From the NCBI GenBank assembly GCA_964030475.1, contig CAXIPT010000006.1, positions 5,894,231 to 5,958,230 of the forward strand: 64,000 bases of DNA, written 5' to 3'. This document shows positions 34,501 through 44,318 of this stretch, piece after piece; the stretch's first letter is position 1; the number at the start of each line of letters is the position of its first letter. The notes below the pieces were generated by a model, which had not been told where the DNA came from, ran no database searches, and was given only the letters and a program-made list of their open reading frames with translations. A program made the translations under genes and the position numbers. Source of the stretch: Tethya wilhelma. Its lineage: Eukaryota > Porifera > Demospongiae > Tethyida > Tethyidae.

Positions 34501-36649
34501 CATGTTTGTTTCATGTTTGAGTTATAATTGCATCATGTTTGTTTCATGTCTGAGTTATAACTGCATCATGTTTGTTTTATGTCTGAGTTATAACTGCATC
34601 ATATTTGAGTTGTAACTGTGTCAGTCATAACTGCATCATGCTTGAGTCATAACTGCATTAAGTTTGAATCATTACTGCGTCATGTTTGTGTTATATGTTT
34701 GAGTTATAACTGCGTCATGTTTGTATCATAACTGTGTCATGTTTGAGTTATAACTGTGTCATATGTAACTAGCTGTACCTGTTTTTCGAGATGACTGGCA
34801 TAGACGTGCTTCCATTTTGAAGCAAAGGAGCTGAGAGCCTCTTTAGCAGGCCGCTGATCCACACACACCCAACCCACATTGGCCACACTCTCAATCCTCG
34901 AGAGACGATTCAAGATTCCCTTAATTAGAACAAGAAAATTGAAAAATTTGTGAATATCAGGGTATACTGCTATTCTCAGCTCAAATGCCCATAAGTACTA
35001 GTAGCTCAGTGCATTCAACTAGAATTCATAAGATGTAGGGTTCAAATCCAAGCTGTAGATGATCTTTGACTAACTATGCAATGTGCGCTGTGAGCAGTCA
35101 ACTGTGCATACCTGGAAGACAGCTATCTCTCCATCAAAGTCGTCCAGAGAGGGTCGATGCGAGGTGTCCTCCTCTTCCTCACTGGACACGCCCCCCTTCT
35201 CACTCGGGGGACAGAGGAAGTCCCAATCAGACACGCCCATGACTCCCAGTAGGCTAGGCTCAGGAGGCTGGACCACTTGAGACTGAGAGGAACTAGAAAG
35301 ACAACAAGAAACAATGCAGTTAGTGGAAATAGGCTAAATTTTGTCACCACATGGTAGGATTATCACAGTTCACAGTATTGGTATACCTCCTAGCACTGTG
35401 TGCTCTGGCCGAGGCTCTTGACCTCACTGTCTCTGGTCTGGTGAACCTGCGGGGGTGAGGGGGGGCCTGGCCTCGGAGGAACTCGGCAAACGTTGAACCC
35501 ACGTCTTGCTCCCAGAGGAAGGAGTAGATGGAGAACCGTTTACGAAGGGACTAATGACAGAAACAAAAGATAGCGATACATCTATCATGGCACTACTAAG
35601 ACATCACTCTACCTAACCCACCACTCTACCTAACCCACCACTCTACCTAACCCATCACTCTACCTAACCCACCACTCTACCTAACCCACCACTCTACCTA
35701 ACCCACCACTCTACCTGACACTGTCTGGAGTTGGTCTCCAAGTGAGCAGAAATCTTACTGATGGCGTTTCTTATCTCGGAATCAGCACTGATGAGGTCAT
35801 AACAAGTCGTGGTCTGCTGTCCACCACCATCCCCCCCTCCAAACCTGGGCACCAGTCTGGCCAGCTCGATGTAGTCACTCATCCAATGCTGGACCACCTC
35901 AGGCACAGAGCTGATGGCAGAGTGGCCACTGAGGGGAGGAGAGAACTGGACATCGGAGCCCTGCAGTTCCAGCCTCACCATCACCAGCGGGGGGATGGGG
36001 TCACCCTGCTCGTACTGGGTGGCTCTCTGGACGAGGGTGGCGATGGTGGCCAGTATCATGTCCTTGAGGCCCGCCAGGACGATGGCATCGATGTGGGTGA
36101 GGTAGGCCAACCAGGCGGGGCTCTCCTGGGAGGCCTCGTTGATGGAGAGGAAGGAGTGGTCGATGTGGGCCTTGATACGCTTCAGAGAGGGACGGAGGCA
36201 AGACTGGATGGTCTCCAGGAGGCTCCTGGGAAGACACAGAGGGAGGGTGGGGGGTGAATTAGCAATTGTTGTTATTAGATCATTAAAGTTTAACTTGGCT
36301 AATAAATTTACCCCAATCAATGACACACACACACAGAGCTCGAAATAATAGTCGGTCATCGGTCATTTTCCGTGCATTTGACCTCTCAAAACAGCTGCAC
36401 GGATTATTGTCCAGACAAAAAACCAGCCCAATTATGGTCAGCACTAAAATTCACATTGTGGTTCATGGCTTGTAACAGCCACTTGTAGTAAGTAAAGCAG
36501 GCCATACCCTTGTGTCTCTCTGTAAACACTAGTACTGTAAATGTGGTCAGCTCAAATGGCCGTGCACTTTTAGCAAAATGACCGCATAAATGATATTTGT
36601 ACTGACATTTTGACCATGCACTCTAAAAAAAAATTATTTCGACCTCTGC

Positions 36650-36728
<79 letters not shown>

Positions 36729-39700
36729 AACATCTAAAACACTTAGTCAGTGAGCCAAATGACCCTCCCTCCTAACACATCCTGTGAGAACGTACTTGTG
36801 GTTCTCCTCCAGCACTCCAAGCTCCCTCTCTCTCCCTTCTCTCTCGTTGGCTTCAAAAATGTCCAGGCCACAGATCTTAGTCCAGGATTGTGTGATCTTG
36901 TGGATAGCGATGAAGTACTGACGGACCTGGTCCAAGGCGGGCTGGAGATCATTGCATATGGCAGCTCTCGCCTTAGCAACAAAGTCATGGAAGCTAGAAC
37001 TGGTCCAGTCCAGCTCATTCAGACCGATGGAGAGAAGCTGAAAAGATAAAAAAAAATAGTGAAATAAAAAGTACGTTTTGGTAACAATAATATGCTAGTT
37101 TTGCTGAATAGTTTATATTGACAATTTCTGCCACTATACGATCGAACGAGGAACACCTTTTCTATCTGGTGAAGCTTGTGTTGAAAGAGCATCCTCTCAA
37201 CTTCAGTGAGTCCGTGGTGAAGTTCATTGTAAGTCTGGATCACCACCTAGCAGAGAGAGAGAAAACACGGTGATACTGTGAGTATGACCCTCTCATTATT
37301 AGAAAGCCACACTCTACCTGTAAGCAAGTGTGTCTGTGTTTGAGTTCAATTGAGCCGACGCTCTTCAGCATGTGTCTTAACGAGGGGGGCATCCTCACAC
37401 TGAGAGGGGGGCGACTTAGGTACCGTGCCTCACACAACACCTCACATAACTCGGGGTCAAGGTTCACCGACAGTGACCCATCCACACTGTTCTGAGTCTA
37501 TAGGTGTGAGTGCATTGTACAATGAATAGAATAATAGGAAATATACTTAGGAATAATGTAGGTTTTATAATATTATAATATAATTATAATAATATATATT
37601 ACAATATAATATAATATTAAATTATATTAATTTTATTATTGCTAGGAAACCTCATCAATGTATCAGCATGTGACAAACTCACAAGAAGGTTTTCTTTGAG
37701 TTTCTTGTTGAGTCCTAGATGGACTGATTGACACCAAGTGGACTCGGCTTGAGCAAACCGACTGGAATAAACAGATAATGACAACATAAGTGAGAATTTA
37801 ACTCATAATCAAGAGCATTTGAAACACTCAATCTTATACATCTCTAAGGCACAAGTAGGACAGTATTTGAGATACACTATTGAGATCACATAGAGAGAGC
37901 AGTCTGCCTCACGTGTCAATGTCAGAGACGACTCCGTTGAAGGTGTGTCGCAGCCTCCAGCCCTCCTCCCCCTCCAGGAGGTGGGGGGCTATCCTCCTCA
38001 CTCGGCTCATGGGCTCACTCACCCTCTCCTTGAGGGCGTGCAGCCAGAGGAGCCTGCAGGCCACGGGAGGGGTGTGGGGGTAGGAGGGAGGGCCGTGGGA
38101 GGCAGAGGACAGGACCTCTGACACAGAGAGGACCTCCGAGAGGAGCTGGGCCACAATCCTTCCCAGTTGAGGCTGCAAGCCAACCTGAGGAGAACATGAA
38201 ATGCTGAAATCTTGAGCTTTTACAGTTCACTATAGAACTACATTTGTGACAAGGATCCTGGGAATGTGGCCACTGATGTGCAACCAGTGACTCCTACCTT
38301 GATCTGCTCTCTCTTACAGATGCCCTGGAACAGCTCCACCACTCTCAGTTGGGCTGGCAGAGATGGAGCATCATCAAGAGCTCGTCTTAGCACACCCAAC
38401 AGCCTCTGCTCAAGACTCTTGACAGTCGAACGGAAATGAAAGAAGTGCTCTTCAAAGGAACACTCTGGCTCAATGTTCAATAGATCCTAAATAAAAGGAA
38501 AACAAAAACAAACACAAATAAAAAAAACAACAACAACAACAAAAAAAATCAAAAGTAAAAAAAGAAACTGACAAAAATGAGATAAACACAGCAATACAGT
38601 CAACATTGTTTGTAATTAGACTTTTCTTTCACCTTTGTCTCATGCTGGAAGTCTGTCATGCAGGTGCTGAAGTCGGTGTAGATGTCTAGCACCAGTGGAT
38701 CATCAGACTGAGTCAATACAGCCTCCCCATGTCCAATAGCATCAAGCTCTCTGAAACAACAAGAAACCAGTAACGTAAGTTAGATTACCTTCTGGGCTAA
38801 ACTGACCTAAACTCATGCACTGTCTGCACTAGCTCCAGCAGGTCATTGCACCTCTCCATTATCGCATTGAGAGGAGCAAACACTGGAGAATTCCTTGGAG
38901 GCCAAGGACACAGTGATCTGTGACCTACAGGTCCACCACCATCCTGTCCTGGTGGACCTGTCCTAGTGTGTCCTGGTGAGAAGCTACTGGCCTGTCCTGA
39001 AGCATCGTAAGATCGCCTCCTTCCTCCTTGACCTGACAGACTGAAAGTGTCGATTGTAGCTCTTGTGGAAGTCATCGAATGAAGAAGCTGAGAACTGGAG
39101 AGAAAAAATTCAATAATGACAGTAGCGTAAAAGATACAAAGAATATAGTGACAGTTGCTACCCACTCACGTACCCATCATTGTCCCCCTTGCTCCAACCG
39201 GTCTGCTGCTCAGCTCTGATCCTCTCTGACTTCTCACGGTAGTCCAAGTAACAGCCACGGAATGCTGCACATGCACGCAACGCAAGCTTCAAGTTTTGAA
39301 GACTCTGAAACAGACAAACATAAATTGAGAATTTGAGAGAAGCCAACTCATGATTCAGCACTGAAAACTTGCTAGCTCATTACTACGATAGGCAGCTGTT
39401 GTTGCATATTGCATTAATAAATTGTTGGTAGGAAGTTAGAATAAGTTAGACAGGGTACAAGCTCACCAGTTCTGGGTCAAGAAGGACATCTTCTCCAACG
39501 ATGTCCTTTGCCTTCAACATCAGTTGGTTTGAGAGCAATCGAAGGACTCTGTGAAACTGGGCACCCTCAGAATACACCCTGCATGAAGATGATGATGCAT
39601 CACGGTCTCATTCATATATACATACACCTGTGGGGAGAGATGGACTTACCCCGAGTGTTTCCAGACCAGCAGGAGTGTGGTCATGAGGGGAGGGAAGAGC

Positions 39701-41623
39701 TGGACGAGGGTATCAGGTGAGAAGGCAGTGTGTAGTCGAGAGAACCATGGTCGCAGGGTGTTGAGGTACATCAGACAGTGCTCTGTATCAACAATGGCCT
39801 TGCCAATATCCCTGCAGTAATTCAACATTCCACTCATACTAGATACTGATTGTGAGTGATAAGCACTTACTTGTGGACGTGTATGAATGCAGTTGCATAA
39901 GTGCTGTGTGCTTGCTCCAGATTGTGCAAGATGTTGAGTACTATGACTGAATTGAGCTGTCCACGGACAAATTCCAGTCTAGACAGCCTCTGGTTCCAAA
40001 ACTAAAAGGTAAAATATCAACACAGGATTATAATACTTAAATTTGATTGGGTTATGTGTCTTTGCCTCTATAGCTCAGTGGCAGAGCACTGGTCTCGTAA
40101 ACCAGGGGTCGGGAGTTCGATCCTCCCTGGGGGCTCGTTTTTTTTTATCATTCAATTTTTTTTTACTTCACAACCTTGATCTATTCGACTATCATTGTGT
40201 CTATACCATTCTAAATTACCAGGAAAATATTTGTAGGTATTTTTTGAGTGTAAGTTTGCTCTGGGCATCTATTTACCAATAAGTTAGCTCTAGAAAATTT
40301 ACATACTTCATGTATGGTGGCCCTGAAGATTTTGCTTACCAATTTTTTGATCTAAGCTATTTTTAACTCTTTCTAAGGGGACATCTCCAAACTATTTTGG
40401 AAAAAATAATGTCATTGCGACATTATACTTTGACCCCCTCCCCACCACAAAACATCACATCACCGTATTCATCACTTACATCAACTTCAGCAAGTGGTCC
40501 AGCATATTTACCATGATCCTTGACAATTGCAGCCGTTGGATCAAGATACATCGCCATCTAGGTCAAAACATGGCTTGATCCTAAATCAGCCTAACAGAGG
40601 ACATCACTATTTAATACCTTGACTTGTTTCATCCACGAGACGACTGAGGACTCCAACACATGTACAACAGTGGACCTCCTGTCGCTGTTGGAAACAGCCT
40701 CTGCCAGTACTTCTATTGAAGGTAGTGGCAACACCACTTGACCATCACTGAATGTGAGAGGAGAATAAAGTATCATATTATGTAAATACAGTTGTCTAAT
40801 ATTCTAGACAGCCACTAACTATGTATGGATGCTGACCTGAACCCCCTGGTGACCTGGATGACCCCCACCATGCGATGAACGAGGTCCAGTAGCTTCTCCC
40901 CAGACACTCCAAACTGAGAGGAGGTGTGCACGCTCATCAGAGGGAGATACACCTCCCTCATCACCAGCTCCAGATGCTCTGCAGGGACAAAATAAAATTG
41001 GCTAATCATGAAAATTTTGGACAATCTTTATTACCGCCAATATCAAGTGTTATGTTGCTGTTTTTTTCAAGCTTACCTAGAGGCAGTTTGGAGCACTCAG
41101 AGTAGACTACATCGTGCCCAATGCTCTCACGGTTTAGTTTAGAGGCATGGCTGCACTTGAGAAAGAAGAGTGCCTTGTCTGAGAGTTGCTTTGGGGGTGT
41201 GGCTGTCACACAGATCTGCCCCTCCCCCTGACCACTGTGATAGGAGGACGGTAGGTACACAAAGAGCCTTCTAGCTTCACTGTGGTTGCAAAAGGCCAAG
41301 AAAGCAGCTCTGCAGAATGGAGCACACAAGACAGTGACAGTCTGCACAGCACATCTATGGCTACACTCATTGTAGTGCAGCACCCACACAATGGTTGCTA
41401 GGCAACCATATAGTTTCTTTGCTGGAGGCAACAAGCCAAAAACATGCACCTCAAGCTATTTGCTGCAACATGTCCTACCAAAGCTTTAATACAACTAACA
41501 AAGAGTATATTTGTCTCACCTATTCTCTTCGTCGCTGAACAAGCTACGCAGCTCCTCGGCGCGAGGACGAAGAGAAGAGCTTATGCGAGCCTCGAGCCAA
41601 CGCAGTCGCTCGTCCACTTCCAT
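17395..41623 (-). CDS. DNHD1: Dynein heavy chain domain-containing protein 1-like (degenerate dynein heavy chain)
   Basis: A gene of well over 50 exons on the minus strand, from MEVDERLRWLEARISSS (ATG 41623) to a TAG at 17395-17397. N-terminal tail exons (41.6-36.7 kb, e.g. NSPVFAPLNAIMERCNDLLEL) match the dynein N1 region; the linker follows (about 36.4-30.9 kb). Then AAA1 (30.65-28.6 kb), AAA2 (28.5-27.0 kb), AAA3 (mostly in the 993-base gap), AAA4 (25.1-23.6 kb), the coiled-coil stalk (23.3-22.2 kb), AAA5 (22.1-20.6 kb) and AAA6/C-terminal (20.1-17.4 kb). Walker A is altered in AAA1 and lost in AAA4, which excludes a normal motor dynein and points to DNHD1, a protein linked to sperm flagella in mammals. 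The last exon reads through a possible donor after DFK to a stop. Exon edges are approximate and the gap hides part. Confidence 0.8.
18378..20102 (-). other. DNHD1 AAA6 and C-terminal segment
   Basis: Exons encode FPWRHGDEESPLCLDDYVLMMCIDSR, then FMDSVCVPLLSDVLKRDSTTPLLLVHND and SLGSGVEDSLSDLLSRPKHN, aligning in order with the dynein AAA6 block that normally reads PLIFVLSPG. The dynein SPG turn is replaced by VHND, one more sign of a divergent dynein. Confidence 0.7.
19047..19290. mobile_element. MITE family E with about 40-bp terminal inverted repeats
   Basis: Left end TATGTGGCAATCACAGGTAG runs into GGAACATTATTCC; right end GGAATAATGTTCC runs into CTACCTGTGACTGCCACATA. About 165 AT-rich bases lie between. 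It sits in a DNHD1 intron and has no coding potential. Confidence 0.7.
21266..21534. mobile_element. MITE family F (nested palindrome) in DNHD1 intron
   Basis: Ends TATCTTGGTCTAGGAAGGTCG and AACTTCCTAGACTGAGATA are inverted; inside, AAAGAGATCTTTCAAATGATATAG mirrors CATATCATTTAAAGATCTCTTT. The near-complete inversion makes a foldback of about 270 bases. Seen once in this window. Confidence 0.6.
22245..23337 (-). other. DNHD1 stalk coiled-coils flanking a microtubule-binding-domain region
   Basis: Exon 23.3-22.8 kb encodes a heptad-rich helix (QERIKRETIVLEEKSIACSK, LNKLLSKQANRISHLQKVI); exons at 22.7-22.25 kb encode the partner helix (LESKLASMKASLNEYTDKL, LEERLEGLSLALESASVEK). The pair flanks a short globular part as in the dynein stalk. 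Confidence 0.65.
23435..23525 (+). repeat. tRNA-derived SINE copy 1
   Basis: AGTAGTTCAGTGGTAAGAGC is a pol III A box; GGTACAATCCC is a decayed B box about 35 bases on, followed by a T-run. Shares flanks with the copies at 32.45 and 35.0 kb. Confidence 0.6.
24121..24664 (-). other. DNHD1 AAA4 with lost Walker A
   Basis: DDFNHLILVGCTHPEPLVQLA lines up with the dynein AAA4 block LLVGVGGSGRQSLTRLA, but Gly-Lys/Arg-Ser is gone. Downstream SYGVEQLRKNLISIYTTAGV, EILNESFL, ISALFSPEER and EVAWNFFLK keep the AAA4 order. So nucleotide binding at AAA4 is unlikely. Confidence 0.7.
25505..25582. repeat. (GA)n microsatellite at the edge of the large gap
   Basis: Pure GA repeat of about 78 bases running into the N block. 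Confidence 0.95.
25583..26575. other. Assembly gap of 993 N
   Basis: Unsequenced. It lies in the DNHD1-like gene between AAA2-end exons (27.37-27.0 kb) and AAA3-end exons (25.47-25.22 kb), so the AAA3 Walker motifs are hidden here. Confidence 0.99.
26576..26940. repeat. Inverted pair of tRNA-derived SINEs forming a long palindrome
   Basis: Left arm (ATTGAATTGAATGCTGAGAG) and right arm (CTCTCAGCATTCAATTCAAT) are near-perfect inverses over about 170 bases each. The right arm reads CAGTGGCTTAGTGGTAAGAGC (A box) then GGGTTTGGTTCCC (B box), a tRNA-like body with a shared tail. The centre near 26745-26770 is a spacer with TCTTTCTCTCTC. Confidence 0.75.
28288..28311 (-). other. DNHD1 AAA2 Walker A (intact)
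   Basis: Encodes GPSCSGKT inside LTAVYGPSCSGKTAAIQVAA, preceded by VTLVQLHQL as in dynein AAA2. It keeps the full GxxxxGKT pattern, unlike AAA1 and AAA4. Confidence 0.75.
29744..29833 (-). other. DNHD1 AAA1 Walker A, altered and split by an intron
   Basis: GSE ends one exon and GIGKGGLVGELA starts the next: the motif GSEGIGKGG keeps the Lys but has Gly where motor dyneins have Thr/Ser. Downstream LFSLHCSGEMMES matches the dynein block VVFNCSDQMD, and WLYLDSIDNL replaces the Walker B CFDEFNRI. Confidence 0.7.
30811..31037. mobile_element. MITE family C (AATTTGGTGGATT type)
   Basis: AAAATTTGGTGGATTTT near 30842 is inverted at AATCCACCAAAATTAT near 30991; inside, TATTGGCAGA/TTGCCAATAT and TGGTGGATT/AATCCACCA pairs nest. 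Ends ACCATACACGTATG and TACTATACGATATG. In a DNHD1 intron. Confidence 0.55.
31676..31839. mobile_element. MITE family B, copy in DNHD1 intron
   Basis: ATACCGTACAGTGGGTAAATTTGGCGA start; interior TCGCCAAATGCACGCGTGCGCA; end GAATTGCCAAATTTTAAGCC. Relative of 13464-13643 and 42582-42710. Confidence 0.6.
32440..32530 (-). repeat. tRNA-derived SINE copy 2
   Basis: On the minus strand AGTAGCTCAGTGGTAAGAGC (A box) and GTGTTCAATCCCGGCT (B box), flanked by TGCCTGTGAGTTC and TCAAGATTTC as in the 23.45 kb copy. Confidence 0.6.
34283..34765. repeat. 33-bp minisatellite and related units in DNHD1 intron
   Basis: From about 34373 to 34612 a 33-base unit (CATGTCTGAGTTATAACTGC plus ATCATGTTTGTTT) repeats seven or eight times; flanking units of 22-25 bases (GTTTGAGTTATAACTG) are variants. 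The frame through it is an artefact of the multiple-of-three period. Confidence 0.85.
34985..35060 (+). repeat. tRNA-derived SINE copy 3 (degraded)
   Basis: GTACTAGTAGCTCAGTGCATTC resembles the A-box region with a deletion; GGGTTCAAATCC is a good B box. Same family as 23.45 and 32.45 kb. Confidence 0.5.
35604..35714. repeat. 17-bp minisatellite abutting a DNHD1 splice donor
   Basis: Unit CACTCTACCTAACCCAC, about 6.5 copies. On the gene strand the unit is GTAGAGTGGTGGGTTAG and the array begins exactly at the donor of the exon ending at 35715 (CAG then GTAGAG). Each unit also contains GGGTTAGG, a telomere-like core. Confidence 0.85.
36650..36723. repeat. (CA)n microsatellite in DNHD1 intron
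   Basis: CA repeat with one AAAC interruption. Confidence 0.95.
40064..40135 (+). tRNA. tRNA-Thr (CGT)
   Basis: 72 bases fold into a full cloverleaf: acceptor GCCTCTA with TGGGGGC (two G-U pairs), D arm GCTC/GAGC, anticodon stem CTGGT/ACCAG with loop CTCGTAA (anticodon CGT, reads ACG), variable GGGTC, T arm GGGAG TTCGATC CTCCC. T8 tracts follow (pol III terminator). No intron. It lies antisense in a DNHD1 intron. Unlike the SINE copies it has no decayed arms. Confidence 0.92.
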
Positions 41624-41747
41624 TGCTATGTTTCTTAGTCCTACGAATAGAGGTCCAGCATTACTACAGCAACTCCAATTCTCTTTGAAGATTTGATTTC
41701 TTTGCAAGTGAGCGCGTTTTCCTTTGAAGTCATGTGACAGGACTTTA

Positions 41748-41761
41748 ATTTCCATAGCAAC
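41748..41761 (+). promoter_or_regulatory. RFX X-box between DNHD1-like gene and IFT46
   Basis: ATTTCCATAGCAAC fits the X-box consensus RYYNYYATRRNRAC at every position. It is 125 bases from the DNHD1 ATG and 53 bases from the IFT46 ATG, in a 190-base bidirectional promoter. Confidence 0.75.
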
Positions 41762-41813
41762 TACAAGCGGTCACACGCAATAAATAGTGGTCCCGCCAAA
41801 TCAAAGACAAGAG

Positions 41814-44318
41814 ATGGCTGAGTTTTATGAGCAATCAAACGAAGCAACAGAAGCAGATGAAAGGGTATAAAGAGTTTAATTTTATTTTGGAATGATCAAT
41901 TGATAATTTGTCGTTTTATAAACTCAGACTGACGTGGTTTACAACCAGCCTTATGACGAGAAGGTGGAGGTCAGTGACGGAGAGGAGATAGCCTCCACCA
42001 ACGCCACACCGAGAGGAATGGAGCAGCAAGGTGAGAGACACGTCACGCACACTCAGAGACAACTTCACAACACCTTAGATTGATGCTATTCACATTGCTC
42101 TGCCTATAATGTGTGTGTGTGTGTGTGTGTGTATGTGTGTGTGTGCGTGCGTGCGTGCATGTCGCACAATCATTCTCGGTGTATATTATCTATGCCATTA
42201 CTATGGCAAAACTTAACATAAACTGTATTCTCTGTTTGTCTCACTAGAAGCAACCATAGCTGGCTATCGTTTCAACACTCAGGACTACCAACAGCAGCAA
42301 CAACAACAGCATGAGTCTATCCACCAACAGAGTGTCCAACCTGGCCCCCCACCAGGGGGAGGAGGTGCAGGGGGCCCCCCAGGGGGAGGGATGCAGTACA
42401 TTGATGAGGATGATGAGAGCCAGGAGGATCAGAGTGAATCGGAGGAGAGTGATGAGCTGGAGGAGGGGCCTCACGCCACCCTCGTCGGGTAAGAGGGGAG
42501 AAGAGGTACCATAGGGTCTTTGCTGAGTTGGCACATCTGCTAATTGCATTCCAATCATGTGACCACAGTATTATATCATAGATACCGTATGTAGGTAAAT
42601 TTGGCGATTTAATTTTGCATGCTGCATTGTTTATATGTGCATGCGTGTGTACTGTTTGGCAATTATCAGAATAATTTGCCAATTTGCCAAATTTACCTGC
42701 TATACGGTAGTAGAGATTATACAAGCTATGTGCTGACTCAGCAGATGCATATTGTCTGGTGTGTGAGTCACCTTCTCCACATGCAGTGGTTATGATCCAG
42801 CCAACTTTGAGCACCTCCAAGTGAGTGGTGAGCTGAAGGAGCTCTTCCAGCACATCTCTCGCTACACCCCTCAGACGGTGGAACTGGACACCAAACTGAA
42901 GCCATTCATCCCGGAGTACATCCCGGCCATTGGAGACATCGATGCCTTCCTCAAGGTGAGAGCTGATGGCTGTGTCTCCGTGTTCAATGCTAAAGTCCAT
43001 CCGGTTTGAGAATGCCGGTAGAAAAAATTGAATAACTTTCTAAAATTTATATCCAACCGATTTTAAAATTTCACGCACCATTGGAAAGCACTCATTCTCC
43101 CTGTTCTTTTGATTGCTTTTCCATCTTCCTACATCTTACCAGTCAAAAGTTAGCAATTTTGTCTCATAAGAAAAGTGTTGCATGAATCTCATTATTTAAC
43201 TTCCAGTGGCATTCTCAAACCAGATGGACTTTAGACACACTGATTAAATGTGTTCATTTTCAGTGTTGATACTCAAATTGTGACTATCTGTATTTGTCTC
43301 CTGTGTTGTGTCACTGTGCTGCTCCAGGTGAGTCGTCCTGATGGCAAGTCAGAGACCCTGGGTCTCAATTCACTCGATGAGCCTCAGGCGAAGCAGTCCG
43401 ATCCCACTGTGCTGGATCTTCAGCTGAGAGCGCTCACCAAACAGTCCACAGTCAAACCTATGGTGAGTGGAATTGCAGAGATATAGTCCAGTTTTCAGTT
43501 TTTGATTTCCGCAGACTGTTCACAACATTGCTGATCCTGAGAAACAACCGAAGGCATTGGGTAACTGGATTGACAACATAAGGTAAGGAGGGAACTGGGC
43601 TAAAGTGGTCTTCATGTATGTGTACATTCACTTTAGACTGTTTTGTTCCCCTTGCTTTCCAGTGAACTGCACAGACAAAAGCCAGCCACCAACGTTCACT
43701 ATACCAAGTAAATTTAAATTAATGTCCAAAAATGTCAATAACCTGGTGATTCCTGTCCTCCAGGAATATGCCTGATATTGAGAACTTGATGCAAGAGTGG
43801 CCTTCTGGCTTTGAAGCAGCTCTCAATGAGGTGTGACATCACGGCTCCATTCCTTGTCCTATCATTATACCAGGGGCAATCTCATTACTAATTTAGTGTT
43901 GTTTATCATCTCTAGGTTGGTCTCCCTACTGCTGACTTGGACTGTGACCTCTCCCAGTATGCCGACATCATCTGCTGTAAGTACAATCCCTCTCTCTCTC
44001 TCTCTCTCGGAACCTCATCCAATCCCTCTTGTGGTTTATTTCCTGCAGCTCTACTGGACATCCCAGTCTACAAGAACAGAGTCCACTCACTACATGTCCT
44101 TTTCTCACTCTACATGGAGTTTAAAAACTCACAGGTGCCATAACATTTCCACAGTTTACTGCATGCATGGCTCTATTGTGCCAGCGTTGCTAAGTTTAGA
44201 AAATAATTATCTTGATATTTATTGTTGTGTTTTTGTTGCACAGCATTTTAGGTCTCTGGCTGCCCAAGAGCCGTTGCCTGACAAACCGAGGAGTGACAGT
44301 GTTATCCCAGAGGTGTAG
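41814..44318 (+). CDS. IFT46: Intraflagellar transport protein 46
   Basis: Eleven exons (41814-41864, 41928-42030, 42248-42488, 42787-42955, 43328-43462, 43515-43582, 43663-43707, 43764-43830, 43916-43976, 44049-44134, 44244-44318), 1101 bases, 366 residues. The N-terminal 110 residues are acidic and Gln/Pro/Gly-rich. The conserved core is collinear with human IFT46: YDPANFEHLQVSGELKELFQ, ISRYTPQTVELDTKLKPFIP, PAIGDIDAFLK, RPDGKSETLGL, KQSDPTVLDLQL, VHYTK, MPDIENLMQEW, LDIPVYKNRVHSLHVLFSLY and EFKNSQHFRSLA. IFT46 is a core IFT-B subunit moving cargo into cilia. Introns 3 and 4 hold MITEs. It shares its promoter with the DNHD1-like gene. Confidence 0.95.
42582..42710. mobile_element. MITE family B, short copy in IFT46 intron 3
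   Basis: ATACCGTATGTAGGTAAATTTGGCGA start and CCAAATTTACCTGCTATACGG end are inverted; interior TGCATGCTGCA and TGTGCATGCG. About 130 bases. Confidence 0.65.
42990..43233. mobile_element. MITE family D (GGTTTGAGAATGCC type) in IFT46 intron 4
   Basis: Ends CTAAAGTCCATCCGGTTTGA (onward to GAATGCC) and GGCATTCTCAAACCAGATGG (onward to ACTTTAG) are inverted over 27 bases. Interior has TTGAATAACTTTCTAAA and CACCATTGGAAAGC. Related copies at 45487-45720 (opposite orientation) and from 63889 to the window end. Confidence 0.75.

Noticed and set aside
34343..34615. Cys/Tyr-rich repeat protein
   Set aside because: Artefact of a 33-base minisatellite.
35604..35716. Interstitial telomere tract
   Set aside because: Only one TTAGGG-like core per 17-base unit; it is an ordinary minisatellite at a splice donor.
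35742..36257. 171-codon plus-strand frame in DNHD1
   Set aside because: Shadow of the minus-strand exon encoding LVPRFGGGDGG and LLETIQSCLRPSLKRIK.
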